From positions 1-62,412 of the forward strand of contig JAHXIP010000021.1 in assembly GCA_025655575.1 (NCBI GenBank): DNA of 62,412 nt. Reading direction: 5' to 3'. This DNA comes from Candidatus Thiodiazotropha sp. (ex Monitilora ramsayi) (GTDB taxonomy: Bacteria > Pseudomonadota > Gammaproteobacteria > Chromatiales > Chromatiaceae). This document shows, piece after piece, positions 1 through 7,728 of the stretch. Position numbers and translations under genes: made by a program. The notes beneath the pieces were generated by a model. It saw only the letters and a program-made list of their open reading frames with translations. It was not told the origin of the DNA and did no database searches. Position 1 is the first letter of the stretch. Each line of letters begins with the position of its first letter.

Positions 1-247
1 TTCCTTCGGGGCGCGAGGAGAGAAGTTTGGTTGTTCCAAATGAGCGACGAGCAACGCCGAGTGGCGCTTTTTCAGGCTCAACCCGAAGGGCTGGGGCTGT
101 TTTTGCACCCAGCGGCGTTATCATTCGCTCATGTAGCCGGGCTACGCCACGCTCATTCTGCCTTGCTGGGCACAAAAACAGCTCCAGCAGGGCGTACCCC
201 AAGGGCACTTCCTTCGGGGCGTATTGGATTAGTGTTAACAGGCCCTA
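1..247 (+). repeat. MITE-like repeat, copy 1 (left end outside window)
   Basis: This copy matches the repeats at 28795-29063 and 55940-56208 over almost all its length. Its right end carries the terminal inverted repeat, reading ATTGGATTAGTGTTAACAGG and then CCCTA, with the outermost TA at 246-247. It differs from the other copies by about 27 extra bases near 195-222. The motif CACTTCCTTCGGGGCG in that insert also appears, cut by the window edge, at position 1, so both arms of this copy seem to carry the same addition. The stop codon of apbE (153-155) lies inside it. No transposase is encoded. Confidence 0.9.
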
Positions 248-1259
248 GATGAGCTGGCTGGACTTCAGTCGTTTCAGATTGCTTGAAATCTTCCAGCCCC
301 TGCGATGCATGCATCTGTCCCTGGCTATCAATAATCACCGCTTCAACGTCCTTTTGGCGATTGATGAGTGCCAGTCCATCCTTCAATCCAAGCACGAACA
401 CACTGGTGGAGAGAGCGTCGGTTCGCGTTGCATTGGGCCCAATGATGGTGACGCTGCGTAGTCCTTCGGCAGAGCGGCCCGTCTTCGGACTGAGGATATG
501 GTGGTAACGCACACCATCGGCTTCGAAATAGCGCTCATAATCACCGGATGTAGAGATGGCTGTATCCGACAAAGGCAATACGGCTGCCAGAGCTTTGTCA
601 TCTCGGGGTGCCTGCACGCCGATATACCAGGGACGCCCCTGATGATCTCCCAGCATACGGCTGTCGCCACCTGCGCTGATCAAGGCATTCTCAATGCCAC
701 GCTGTTCGAGTAGATGAATACCCCGGTCGACAGCATAACCCTTGGCGATACCCCCCAGGTCTATACGTACACCGCTCTGTTTGAAGTGTACGGATTGAGA
801 GTCCGGGTTGAGTATGAGATGGCGGTAGTTGATCAGGGGACGTGTCTGGTCCAAGGCCTCATCAGTGGGTTTTATCTCTTTCCGGTAGTCGTATTGATGG
901 CCGGCTGAGGCAAAAGTGATATCGAAAGCGCCGCCCGTCAATTGCGAATAGGTCTGGGAAGTCTCCAGCAGGTCATAAAACTCCTTGGAGATCGGTACTG
1001 GCTGATAGGCTGCCCTATCGTTGACAAGATAGAGTTCACTGGTCTCGATGTAGGGACTCAACGCCTGATCGAGTCGGCGGAATTCGTCGAGTACGGATTC
1101 GATGGCTTGGTTAGCGGCTTGCTCATCTTCATGCCAGACCTCAACGCCTATCCGAGTGCCCATGATGGCAGCCTGCTTCCCAAACCAGGCACCCTGTGAT
1201 GAGAATGGTAGCAGCAGCGCCGTCAAGAAGGCGCAAAGAAGGCCAGCACGCAGTTTCAT
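153..1259 (-). CDS. apbE: ApbE family FAD:protein FMN transferase with repeat-derived C-terminus
   Basis: ApbE enzymes work outside the cytoplasm. They use FAD and Mg2+ to attach FMN covalently to a threonine of a partner protein. Visible family signatures are MGTRIGVEVW near the mature N-terminus, DLGGIAKGYAVDRG, ALISAGGDSR, the HILSPKTGRS loop and the metal-site segment TRTDALSTSVFVLG. The start at 1259 gives a clean signal peptide (MKLRAGLLCAFLTALLL) and lies 4 bases after the TonB-like gene; a longer in-frame start at 1313 would sit inside that gene. It is the last gene of the ten-gene operon. The final 31 residues, from LGPVNTN onward, and the stop codon are read from the adjacent MITE-like repeat, so the native C-terminus has been replaced. 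All conserved blocks lie upstream of the junction, so the enzyme is probably still active. Product length is 368 aa. Confidence 0.93.
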   Translation of the reverse strand: MKLRAGLLCAFLTALLLPFSSQGAWFGKQAAIMGTRIGVEVWHEDEQAANQAIESVLDEFRRLDQALSPYIETSELYLVNDRAAYQPVPISKEFYDLLETSQTYSQLTGGAFDITFASAGHQYDYRKEIKPTDEALDQTRPLINYRHLILNPDSQSVHFKQSGVRIDLGGIAKGYAVDRGIHLLEQRGIENALISAGGDSRMLGDHQGRPWYIGVQAPRDDKALAAVLPLSDTAISTSGDYERYFEADGVRYHHILSPKTGRSAEGLRSVTIIGPNATRTDALSTSVFVLGLKDGLALINRQKDVEAVIIDSQGQMHASQGLEDFKQSETTEVQPAHLGPVNTNPIRPEGSALGVRPAGAVFVPSKAE

Positions 1260-1263
1260 CCGG

Positions 1264-2247
1264 TCAGGATGGCAGGAAGTCGATGGGATAGGAGACGATG
1301 GCAGTCTCCACATCTTTTGCCGAGAACTTGAAGAGCTTGATTCGGCTCACCAGCTTTCGCTCCAGTTTACTGTCGTTCAGCTCCGAGGAGAGAATGCGGC
1401 ACTTGGTCACCTTGCCGGCCGGAGATATGGTCAACTCAAGCACGACTTTACCACGCAGCGTTGGGTCGCTTCGAAGGGCTCGATTATAGAGCGCATAGAC
1501 CGCCCCCTTGTTCTGGTCGAAGACAGTCTGTATCTCCTCCCGTGTGCGGTTTCCTTTATGATCCTTGCCTTTGCCTCTTGAGCTGCTTGCGGCGGATGCC
1601 CGCTTGGCATTGGCTGCACGACTCTGAACTTGTGTGGTTGAACGACCACCGAGACCCTGTCCACCAGTATTCCGACTCAATGTTGCAGTATTGATGCCAC
1701 CACTACCTCTCGACGCCCCGCCAGTGATGATCGAGCGACTCGATGTGGCTGCTTTTTCTCCAGTCGAAGCCAGCTTACGAATGCCACCGACTTGTGGTAC
1801 TGCGGGTTCGTCACGCAGATCCGCCAACTGATCGGAAAAGGCCAGAAGGCCAGCACTTGCTGCTTTTTTACGCGCACTCTCTGTCGAGGGCTTTGGCGGT
1901 ATTTTTGCAATCTTCTTAGCCGGCTTCTTGGCCGGTTCAGGTTTCTTTTTGGCTTCAGGCTTCTTCTTCTTCGGCTTGGGTTCCGGTTTCTTTTTCTCCA
2001 CCAGCTTTTTCGCCGGTTTTGGCTTGGGAGGCGGTACTTTCTTCTGTTCAAGGATAAGGCGTGCCAGTCTGGGTGGCAGGGTCTGCTTCTTGAATCGCTC
2101 CTTTTCGGGTAATTCGATCATTGGAATCAGCAGACCGAACAGCAGTGTGATGATCAGAACGATTGAGCTGATCAGATAGAAGCGGCGCTCATCGGCATCC
2201 TGGGTATTCCAGGGTAGTATCTGGGAATGGCGGTAGGAGACGCTCAC
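1264..2247 (-). CDS. TonB-like energy transducer (AgmX/PglI-type C-terminal domain)
   Basis: This 327-aa protein has TonB architecture: a short cytoplasmic N-terminus, one membrane helix (about residues 24-46, FYLISSIVLIITLLFGLLIP), a Pro/Lys/Glu-rich stalk (about 60-120) and a Gly/Ser-rich linker (about 165-225). It ends in a TonB-like domain of about 95 residues containing GKVVLELTISPAGKV. The C-terminal type is the one found with TPR-rich ExbBD operons in Myxococcus-like and gammaproteobacterial genomes, not the classical siderophore TonB. Its start overlaps the end of the preceding exbD by 4 bases. The partner it would energise is not obvious, since no TonB-dependent receptor lies in the window. 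The TonB-like role is confident; the substrate is unknown. Confidence 0.85.
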   Translation of the reverse strand: MSVSYRHSQILPWNTQDADERRFYLISSIVLIITLLFGLLIPMIELPEKERFKKQTLPPRLARLILEQKKVPPPKPKPAKKLVEKKKPEPKPKKKKPEAKKKPEPAKKPAKKIAKIPPKPSTESARKKAASAGLLAFSDQLADLRDEPAVPQVGGIRKLASTGEKAATSSRSIITGGASRGSGGINTATLSRNTGGQGLGGRSTTQVQSRAANAKRASAASSSRGKGKDHKGNRTREEIQTVFDQNKGAVYALYNRALRSDPTLRGKVVLELTISPAGKVTKCRILSSELNDSKLERKLVSRIKLFKFSAKDVETAIVSYPIDFLPS

Positions 2248-2756
2248 AGAGTCTGTCCTCCCTTGGCCTTTTCAGCACGCTGCAGAACCGCAAGGGAGAC
2301 ACGGGGATATTCCGAGTCCGCACAGGTGGCCATCACACGCTTCAGCAGGTTATAGGGAATCTCTTTATCCCCCATAATAGTGATATTGCCGCTGAAAGGT
2401 TCCAGAGTACTTGCCTTGGCGCGCTCCGCATGAAGCTGCAGTTCCGCTTTCAGCGTCGGCAGCAGGGTGCCGGGAGGCAGCGGTTGTGCCAGATCGATAA
2501 TACGGCGGCCATGCACCAGGATCTCGTTCTGGTTAACCATCACGACCAGGGTCTCTTTCGGTTTCTGCTCAGCAGCCGACTCGGGCAGGCTAAGCGCCTT
2601 GGCATTCGGCAAGACTTGCACTTCGCCAGAATTGACCAGCAGAAAGAAGACCAGGATTGTAAAAATATCCATCAAAGAGACAAGGTTGAGCGTGGCTCGA
2701 CCTTTGTTTCGTTTGTGGTGGCGATCCATTCGTTTCGCCCTGCGCGACATTTTCAT
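2244..2756 (-). CDS. exbD: ExbD/TolR family protein 2 (with the conserved Asp)
   Basis: A 170-aa ExbD-type subunit of a proton-driven motor. It has a basic cytoplasmic N-terminus, a single membrane helix (about residues 22-42) and a periplasmic domain. The helix carries NLVSLMDIFTILVFFLL, in which Asp aligns with the proton-accepting Asp25 of E. coli ExbD. It overlaps the upstream exbD and the downstream TonB-like gene by 4 bases each (ATGA), so translation is probably coupled. Together with the Asn-bearing paralogue it suggests a heteromeric ExbD pair. Confidence 0.9.
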   Translation of the reverse strand: MKMSRRAKRMDRHHKRNKGRATLNLVSLMDIFTILVFFLLVNSGEVQVLPNAKALSLPESAAEQKPKETLVVMVNQNEILVHGRRIIDLAQPLPPGTLLPTLKAELQLHAERAKASTLEPFSGNITIMGDKEIPYNLLKRVMATCADSEYPRVSLAVLQRAEKAKGGQTL

Positions 2757-3274
2757 GAAGCGTTACCTTGAGCCTTGTTGGATGTCTTGAGAGGCGGAGG
2801 TGCGTCACCCAATGAAATTTCGGGGAACAGCTCAGCCTGTACCAGCGAGCCGGCCTCCATCTGCTCGGTCATACGTACCGCATCCATGACCTGAACCATG
2901 GTTGCGTAACTGGTTTGTGGTTCAGAGAGAATGAAGACGTTGCGTTTCTCCGGAAAACGGACCTTGATCTGTATCAGCAGATCATTCAGCGTCTTGAAGT
3001 CGTGTCCTTCGGCGTTGTTTTCGATACGCCTGATCAGGCCGCCCTGTTGGTCGGCGACTTCCATGCTCTCTTTGCGGATGATGACCTCGAGCTGCAACTC
3101 CTTGATAGCCTGCAATTTGCCTTCACTGGCCGGTGGCAGATAGAGCTCAAGGATGGCAAAGCGGGAAAAAGCCGCAGTAATCAGCAGAAAGGGGATCAGT
3201 ATCACCATCAGGTTAAGAAAGGCGGTGATATTCAGTTCCGCCTCGTGATGATGGTGACGCAGACGTTTTCTCAT
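2753..3274 (-). CDS. exbD: ExbD/TolR family protein 1 (Asn in place of the conserved Asp)
   Basis: A 173-aa ExbD-type protein with one membrane helix (about residues 16-38) and a periplasmic domain beginning LELYLPPAS. The helix reads NITAFLNLMVILIPFLL. Aligned without gaps to E. coli INVTPFIDVMLVLL, the essential Asp25 is Asn here (codon AAC), while T, F, M and L at neighbouring positions are kept. It overlaps exbB by 4 bases at its start. A His run (HHHH) follows the basic N-terminus. The subunit is clearly an ExbD by position and topology, but it probably does not carry protons itself. Confidence 0.88.
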   Translation of the reverse strand: MRKRLRHHHHEAELNITAFLNLMVILIPFLLITAAFSRFAILELYLPPASEGKLQAIKELQLEVIIRKESMEVADQQGGLIRRIENNAEGHDFKTLNDLLIQIKVRFPEKRNVFILSEPQTSYATMVQVMDAVRMTEQMEAGSLVQAELFPEISLGDAPPPLKTSNKAQGNAS

Positions 3275-3930
3275 GCGTTGCTCCGTGCGGAAGCTGAAAA
3301 TGCCTTCTCATTGAAGATATTGAGGAACTTCACCGAGGCCATTTCGAGGCTGTCGACCAGTGAGGTGGTCTTGCTCTGCAACAGGGCGTAGACCAGCAGT
3401 AGAGGAATAGCAGCCATCAGACCGAAGGCAGTCGTGTTCATTGCCACCGAGATACTGGCGGATAGCAGGTCGGCCTTCTCTGCCGGGTCTGCATTGGAGA
3501 CCGCGGTAAAGGCCTGAATCAGACCGATGATGGTGCCCAGCAAGCCCAGCAGAGTGGCGATATTGGCCAGTGTGCTGAGGTAGTGCGTGCGCTTCTCCAT
3601 GCGGGGGATAGCTTCCATCAGTCCCTCTTCCATGGCGACCTCCACATCATCGCGGCGTCGGGCGGTACGAGCACGCGCCAGACCGTATGTCAGCATGGTG
3701 CCGATGGCGGTCTTCGATTTGTTGGCAGCATTCATGGCTTCATTGAAGTCGCCGCTGTTTAGGAGTGGCAGAACTCTTTTCCAGGTCCGCTTGTTACTGC
3801 CGGTGACCAGGCTGAGATAGACCCAGCGCTCGATGGCGATTGCCAGCCCGCCGGCGAAGATCAACAGAATGGGATACATGAAGAGTCCGCCTTCCTGAAA
3901 GAATCGGATGATGGGGTCGATGAGCTCCAT
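3271..3930 (-). CDS. exbB: MotA/TolQ/ExbB proton channel protein
   Basis: A 219-aa inner-membrane channel subunit. The first helix follows FQEGGLFMYPILLIFAGGLAIAIE-type sequence, a cytoplasmic domain spans about residues 45-125, and two further helices start at YLSTLANIATLLGLLGTIIG and SISVAMNTTAFGLMAAIPLL. These last two are the typical pore-lining TolQ/ExbB helices, with the conserved T and G residues. It forms the stator with the two following ExbDs and energises the TonB-like protein. Its start is preceded by GGAGAACCCC, a reasonable ribosome binding site. The operon context (TPR proteins upstream, apbE downstream) separates it from iron-uptake ExbB. Confidence 0.92.
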   Translation of the reverse strand: MELIDPIIRFFQEGGLFMYPILLIFAGGLAIAIERWVYLSLVTGSNKRTWKRVLPLLNSGDFNEAMNAANKSKTAIGTMLTYGLARARTARRRDDVEVAMEEGLMEAIPRMEKRTHYLSTLANIATLLGLLGTIIGLIQAFTAVSNADPAEKADLLSASISVAMNTTAFGLMAAIPLLLVYALLQSKTTSLVDSLEMASVKFLNIFNEKAFSASARSNA

Positions 3931-4023
3931 GGGGTTCTCCGTTGTTTAAAGCTTCAAAAATTAAGTTGATTACTATCGGGCTTTGCCGCATTTGGTGCGG
4001 ATCGGCAGTCGTGCCCGGATTCT

Positions 4024-4302
4024 TTACGGTTTTTCGCCAAATGTCTGGTACCAATCCACACGTCTGCGAAATACATCACGGTCCAGGGGGACCATCAGCT
4101 CATCCATGGTGTTCATTTCCGGCGGCATCATGCCCGTCAGACGCTTGGCGGGGCGCCAGGGCACCACATAGAGTACGTTGGGTGACTCTTTGTTACCGAA
4201 AATGGCGGCGCCCTCCATGTCGAGTCTCTGTTCTGCCACACCTGTTGATGTAACCAGGAGGAGCAGTGTCAGGATGCAGTATCTTTTAATCGTGTTTGTC
4301 AT
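4024..4302 (-). CDS. Small exported protein of unknown function in the TPR-TonB operon
   Basis: A 92-aa protein with a clear signal peptide (MTNTIKRYCILTLLLLVTST, cleavage probably near GVAEQ). The mature part of about 70 residues has a notable SPNVLYVVPWRPAKR segment and an acidic, Met-rich middle (MMPPEMNTMDELMVPLDRD). I do not recognise a named family. Its fixed position between the TPR lipoprotein and exbB suggests a periplasmic accessory factor of the energy module. It begins 17 bases after the TPR lipoprotein stop; 93 bases separate its stop from the exbB start. Confidence 0.75.
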   Translation of the reverse strand: MTNTIKRYCILTLLLLVTSTGVAEQRLDMEGAAIFGNKESPNVLYVVPWRPAKRLTGMMPPEMNTMDELMVPLDRDVFRRRVDWYQTFGEKP

Positions 4303-4319
4303 CTCAAAATACTCACGGG

Positions 4320-4916
4320 TTATTTAGCGCGTTTCAAACGGCGTTCCAGGTCGAGTATCCAACCTTTAATTTCCCGATCCTCTGCGTCAGCCAGTTTTTG
4401 GCAAACCCGGTAGTGCTCCAATGCCTGCTTTGGTTTTTCCAGATAGAGGTCATACAGGATGCCTAGGTTTCGATGTGCCATCTGATAGACGGGTTCAGCT
4501 TTGAGCGCCGCCTGATAGGCTTGTTCCGCTTCTTGGAAGCGGCCCTGCATGCGTAAAGAAAGCCCAAGCTGGTTATGTGCCGGTGCGCTATCGGGATTAC
4601 TCTTGATGGCATTGCGGAACGACTGTTCTGCTGCTGCCGGGTCGTTCTCTTTCAATTGAATAATACCGAGATTGGTTTGCGGGCCGGCCAGACGGGGATT
4701 TTCCGCCGCCAGCTGTGCAAACTGTCGCTTTGCTTGCTTGGTATCACCTTCGCGCAGAGATTTCAGTGCTGCGGCATAGTCCTTTTCCAGGGTTGAGCTG
4801 ACTTTCTTTTCACCAGCTGGGGATGCCTGGCTGCTTGGACGTTCCTGCATGGCGGTACAACCGCCGAGCAGCAGTGTGAGGCAGAGGATCAGTCGGGCAG
4901 GTTTAGTTGATCGCAT
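4320..4916 (-). CDS. TPR lipoprotein
   Basis: A 198-aa lipoprotein with signal MRSTKPARLILCLTLLLGGC, whose last Cys is the lipidation site. It contains about three tetratricopeptide repeats (residues about 55-160) with typical A-x-x-x-L-G and A-x-x-A-P spacing, followed by a short helical end. The start at 4916 lies 14 bases inside the end of the large upstream TPR gene; an in-frame extension to 5120 is only read-through of that gene and lacks a signal peptide. TPR proteins act as scaffolds, so this one probably joins the envelope complex of the operon, anchored in the inner or outer membrane. Confidence 0.87.
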   Translation of the reverse strand: MRSTKPARLILCLTLLLGGCTAMQERPSSQASPAGEKKVSSTLEKDYAAALKSLREGDTKQAKRQFAQLAAENPRLAGPQTNLGIIQLKENDPAAAEQSFRNAIKSNPDSAPAHNQLGLSLRMQGRFQEAEQAYQAALKAEPVYQMAHRNLGILYDLYLEKPKQALEHYRVCQKLADAEDREIKGWILDLERRLKRAK

Positions 4917-7728
4917 CGACCCACTCCTCACTCTGTTCCTGCTTCGCATAGCGGGCAGGCTGTAATTTTGCCAGTGCCTTGAAACTCTTTTTGACCCATT
5001 CGTCATAGATGCCCGATGTCGTATGTTTGACATTGGACTCATAGATGGCGATGGCCTTGTCCTCGAACGGGAAGGCCTGCTCCTCCAAGAGAATCTCATA
5101 TTGCTCCAACTCTTCCTCATTGAGGCCTTTGGGTCGTTCGGATGCCATCAGCGCTGCACCAAACTCTTGGTAGATTTCACCCATATGGTAAGTGGCCGCC
5201 GTTGAGACTTCGGCGACACCATATTCTGCAGCCTGTTTATAGGCGGCAATGGCACTCTGCATCTGCTGTTTCTTGCGCTTCAGGTTCTTTTCCAGCGGGG
5301 CCTTTAGCGCAGTACGACGGAACAGTTCATGGTCAGGACCTGCCAGTCTCAGAGAAGCCTGAGCCGCCAGATAGCGTGTGCGGTCCGTGCGCAGCTTACC
5401 GGCTTTGGCATCGGCCTCAATCAGTTGTTTTAGCCAGTGATCCCGCTGTTTGGGATTACCTTGTTTCTCGTGCAGATCAACCAGCTTCTGTCTTGCCTCT
5501 ATGGATTGATCCAGAGGTGTGGGGAAGGCTTTGACATAGCGGGCATAGGCGTTGATGGCTTCCGACGTGCGGCCGGCCTTCTCATAGAGTTCCGCTGATT
5601 GCCAGCCTGCAGCCTGCCTCAACTCAGGGGTGGCGCCCTGATCGGAGATGGTTGTTAGCTCGGCAGCGGCTTTCAGGGGTTGGTCTGTTTCCAGATAGGC
5701 CGTGGCCAGTTTGTTGTTGACCTCGGCGACCAACTCGTTATCCGGATAGCGTTTACGGAATGACTCAAGAATCGTGACTGAGCGGTTCCAGTCACCGCTG
5801 GCGATGAGGCTGGCTGCAGCGTCATATTCCGCTGTGGCTCGTATTGATGCCTTCGGTACGAGGGTGGAAATGCGCAGGAACTGTCTGGCTGCACCCGGTT
5901 GATCACCCTTTTCACGCAGTACGGCACCCTGCTGATAGATGCTGGCGGCCAGCTTCTCTTCGAGTGGGGGACGTTGCTCATCTCGCTTCGACATGAGAGC
6001 AAGTGCCTGCTGATAACCTGTTTCAGCTGCGGCGAAGTCCTTTTGTTCAAAAGCAGCATGGGCGGCAACTGTCCAGGCTGTGCGCTGCAACTCGGTCTTG
6101 GCTGGGGGATCCAGATTGACGATCTGCAGTGCTGCACCACGAGCCCTGCCGTGGTCGTTCATTTCAAGTAACCGCTCAGAAGCCTGGGTCAAAACCTGGG
6201 CCATACGGCGGTCTTTGGGAAAGACAGAACTGAAACGCAACGCACTCTCCACTGACCGCTTGCGCCAAGCCGCCTGTGCTTCCTTGGGCAGCTGTTTTTC
6301 CTGCTCATCGTAGGCGAGCAGGGCGGCGTAGCCGGCTTCAGCACGTTTATCGTGGGGAGGCAGCTTGTAGGCGCTCTCTTCATAGGCCGTTACGGCTTCG
6401 GGGTAACGCTGTAGCTCGAACAGCAGTTCCGCCAGTAGGAAACTGATGCTGCCGGCTGTCGGATCATCCGGGAATGAGTCGAGGTAGAGACGATACCAGT
6501 GGGCGGCTTCCCTACCTTCACGGGCCTGAGTAGCTGTTGCTTCTTTGGTCTTCAGTTTGGCGCTCTGTTGTGCCAGGGCATGGTGATATTCAGCCAGCTC
6601 TTTGAGGTAGCTGCGCAACTGGCCATTGAGCCAGGCTCGGTCGGCTTCATTGAGCTGCCGCCGGTATTCACTGTGCACGGCATAACGCTGGGTGAAGGCT
6701 TTCTTGCTTTCCAGGGCCTGTGTGGTGAAGCCGTGCTCTGTGTAGATCTCTACCACTTTGACGGAAAGCCTGGGTGACTGGGCATGCACCGGGTTGAAGT
6801 CAACGAAGGCAAGATACGCATCTGCGGCATCCTGGATTCTCTCCTGTTTCAGGTAGAGATCCCCCAGACCCTGATAGACCAGGTATTCGTAGTTTCGGTG
6901 GCCCTTTTGATCGAAGTAGCTGCTGATGCGGCGCGTACCACCCAGCTCAGAGAATGTGAGGCTGATGATTCGCAGGGTTTCTTTCAGTAGGGCCTGGTCA
7001 GCGGGCGAAATGCTGGTGATGTCGATTTGCGGGGCATTGCCCAGCTTGCGGTCGAGCAGTTGAGTGAAGGAGTCGAGTCCCTGCTCGATGTCGCGCTGCT
7101 TGAAGCGCGACCAGCCGTGCTTGAGTAGCGCACGGTCGTAGTAGGGGGAATCATCTCGTTGAGCCAGAATGGCGCCATAGGCTTTCTCGGCTTGATCGAA
7201 GCGTTGTTGCACAAAAAAGCGTTCACCCCGGCGAAACTGTGCCTCTTGCCAATGCTGACTATCAGGGTGTTTGACCACCAATTCCTGTAAGGCCGCCATC
7301 ATTTTATTCAGGTCGCCGTGGAGCTCGCTGGCTCTTGCCAGTTGATAGAGCACCAGGTCTCGGGATGGATAGTTCGGCTCGTTCTGCAGCAGCTGCTCGT
7401 AAAGTCCAATCGATTTTTCTAGATCTGCACCACTGGCGTTGCTTGCCTCTTCGGGTTGCAACAGGCGTGTTTCGCTCTGTTCAAGTTCAAGATCGGCCAG
7501 GCGGCGGGTGGCTTCGCTACTGAGACGCCGATCGGGCTTGAGTTGTAACAAGGCCTGATAGTTTTTGATGACCTCCGCCCGGTCGGTGGCGGAGAGTTGG
7601 CGTTTTTCGATGACGATCTCTTTTTTTTCAAGATTGGCCAATGTGGCCTCATCTGAGCCATCACCCATAAACGTTGCACAGCCGCTCAATAGGGAAGGGA
7701 TGAGTGTCAGCAGGAAAATGCGTTTCAT
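4903..7728 (-). CDS. Large TPR-repeat lipoprotein (941 aa)
   Basis: The N-terminus MKRIFLLTLIPSLLSGC is a lipoprotein signal with lipobox LSGC. Nearly the whole remainder is helical repeat sequence, with many TPR-like units (for example FDQAEKAYGAILAQRDDSPY, YPEAVTAYEESAYKLPPHDK, FAAAETGYQQALALMSKRD). Such proteins bind other proteins, and in similar ExbBD-TonB operons they are thought to link the motor to outer-membrane or surface partners. It overlaps the upstream gene by 4 bases and the downstream gene by 14. It has a QGAT sequence near residue 690, but the spacing to an Asp does not fit the flavinylation consensus. Family assignment beyond TPR is uncertain. Confidence 0.88.
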   Translation of the reverse strand: MKRIFLLTLIPSLLSGCATFMGDGSDEATLANLEKKEIVIEKRQLSATDRAEVIKNYQALLQLKPDRRLSSEATRRLADLELEQSETRLLQPEEASNASGADLEKSIGLYEQLLQNEPNYPSRDLVLYQLARASELHGDLNKMMAALQELVVKHPDSQHWQEAQFRRGERFFVQQRFDQAEKAYGAILAQRDDSPYYDRALLKHGWSRFKQRDIEQGLDSFTQLLDRKLGNAPQIDITSISPADQALLKETLRIISLTFSELGGTRRISSYFDQKGHRNYEYLVYQGLGDLYLKQERIQDAADAYLAFVDFNPVHAQSPRLSVKVVEIYTEHGFTTQALESKKAFTQRYAVHSEYRRQLNEADRAWLNGQLRSYLKELAEYHHALAQQSAKLKTKEATATQAREGREAAHWYRLYLDSFPDDPTAGSISFLLAELLFELQRYPEAVTAYEESAYKLPPHDKRAEAGYAALLAYDEQEKQLPKEAQAAWRKRSVESALRFSSVFPKDRRMAQVLTQASERLLEMNDHGRARGAALQIVNLDPPAKTELQRTAWTVAAHAAFEQKDFAAAETGYQQALALMSKRDEQRPPLEEKLAASIYQQGAVLREKGDQPGAARQFLRISTLVPKASIRATAEYDAAASLIASGDWNRSVTILESFRKRYPDNELVAEVNNKLATAYLETDQPLKAAAELTTISDQGATPELRQAAGWQSAELYEKAGRTSEAINAYARYVKAFPTPLDQSIEARQKLVDLHEKQGNPKQRDHWLKQLIEADAKAGKLRTDRTRYLAAQASLRLAGPDHELFRRTALKAPLEKNLKRKKQQMQSAIAAYKQAAEYGVAEVSTAATYHMGEIYQEFGAALMASERPKGLNEEELEQYEILLEEQAFPFEDKAIAIYESNVKHTTSGIYDEWVKKSFKALAKLQPARYAKQEQSEEWVDAIN

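Noticed and set aside
31..252. A conserved frame of about 73 codons inside each MITE-like copy ([20 protein letters not shown]...)
   Set aside because: It follows from the copies being nearly identical DNA; it spans the inverted repeat arms, lacks a ribosome site and shows no protein-like conservation beyond the DNA identity.
5640..5670. QGAT in the 941-aa TPR lipoprotein as a flavinylation site
   Set aside because: The nearest Asp is four residues before Thr rather than six, and the sequence is within a regular TPR helix pair.
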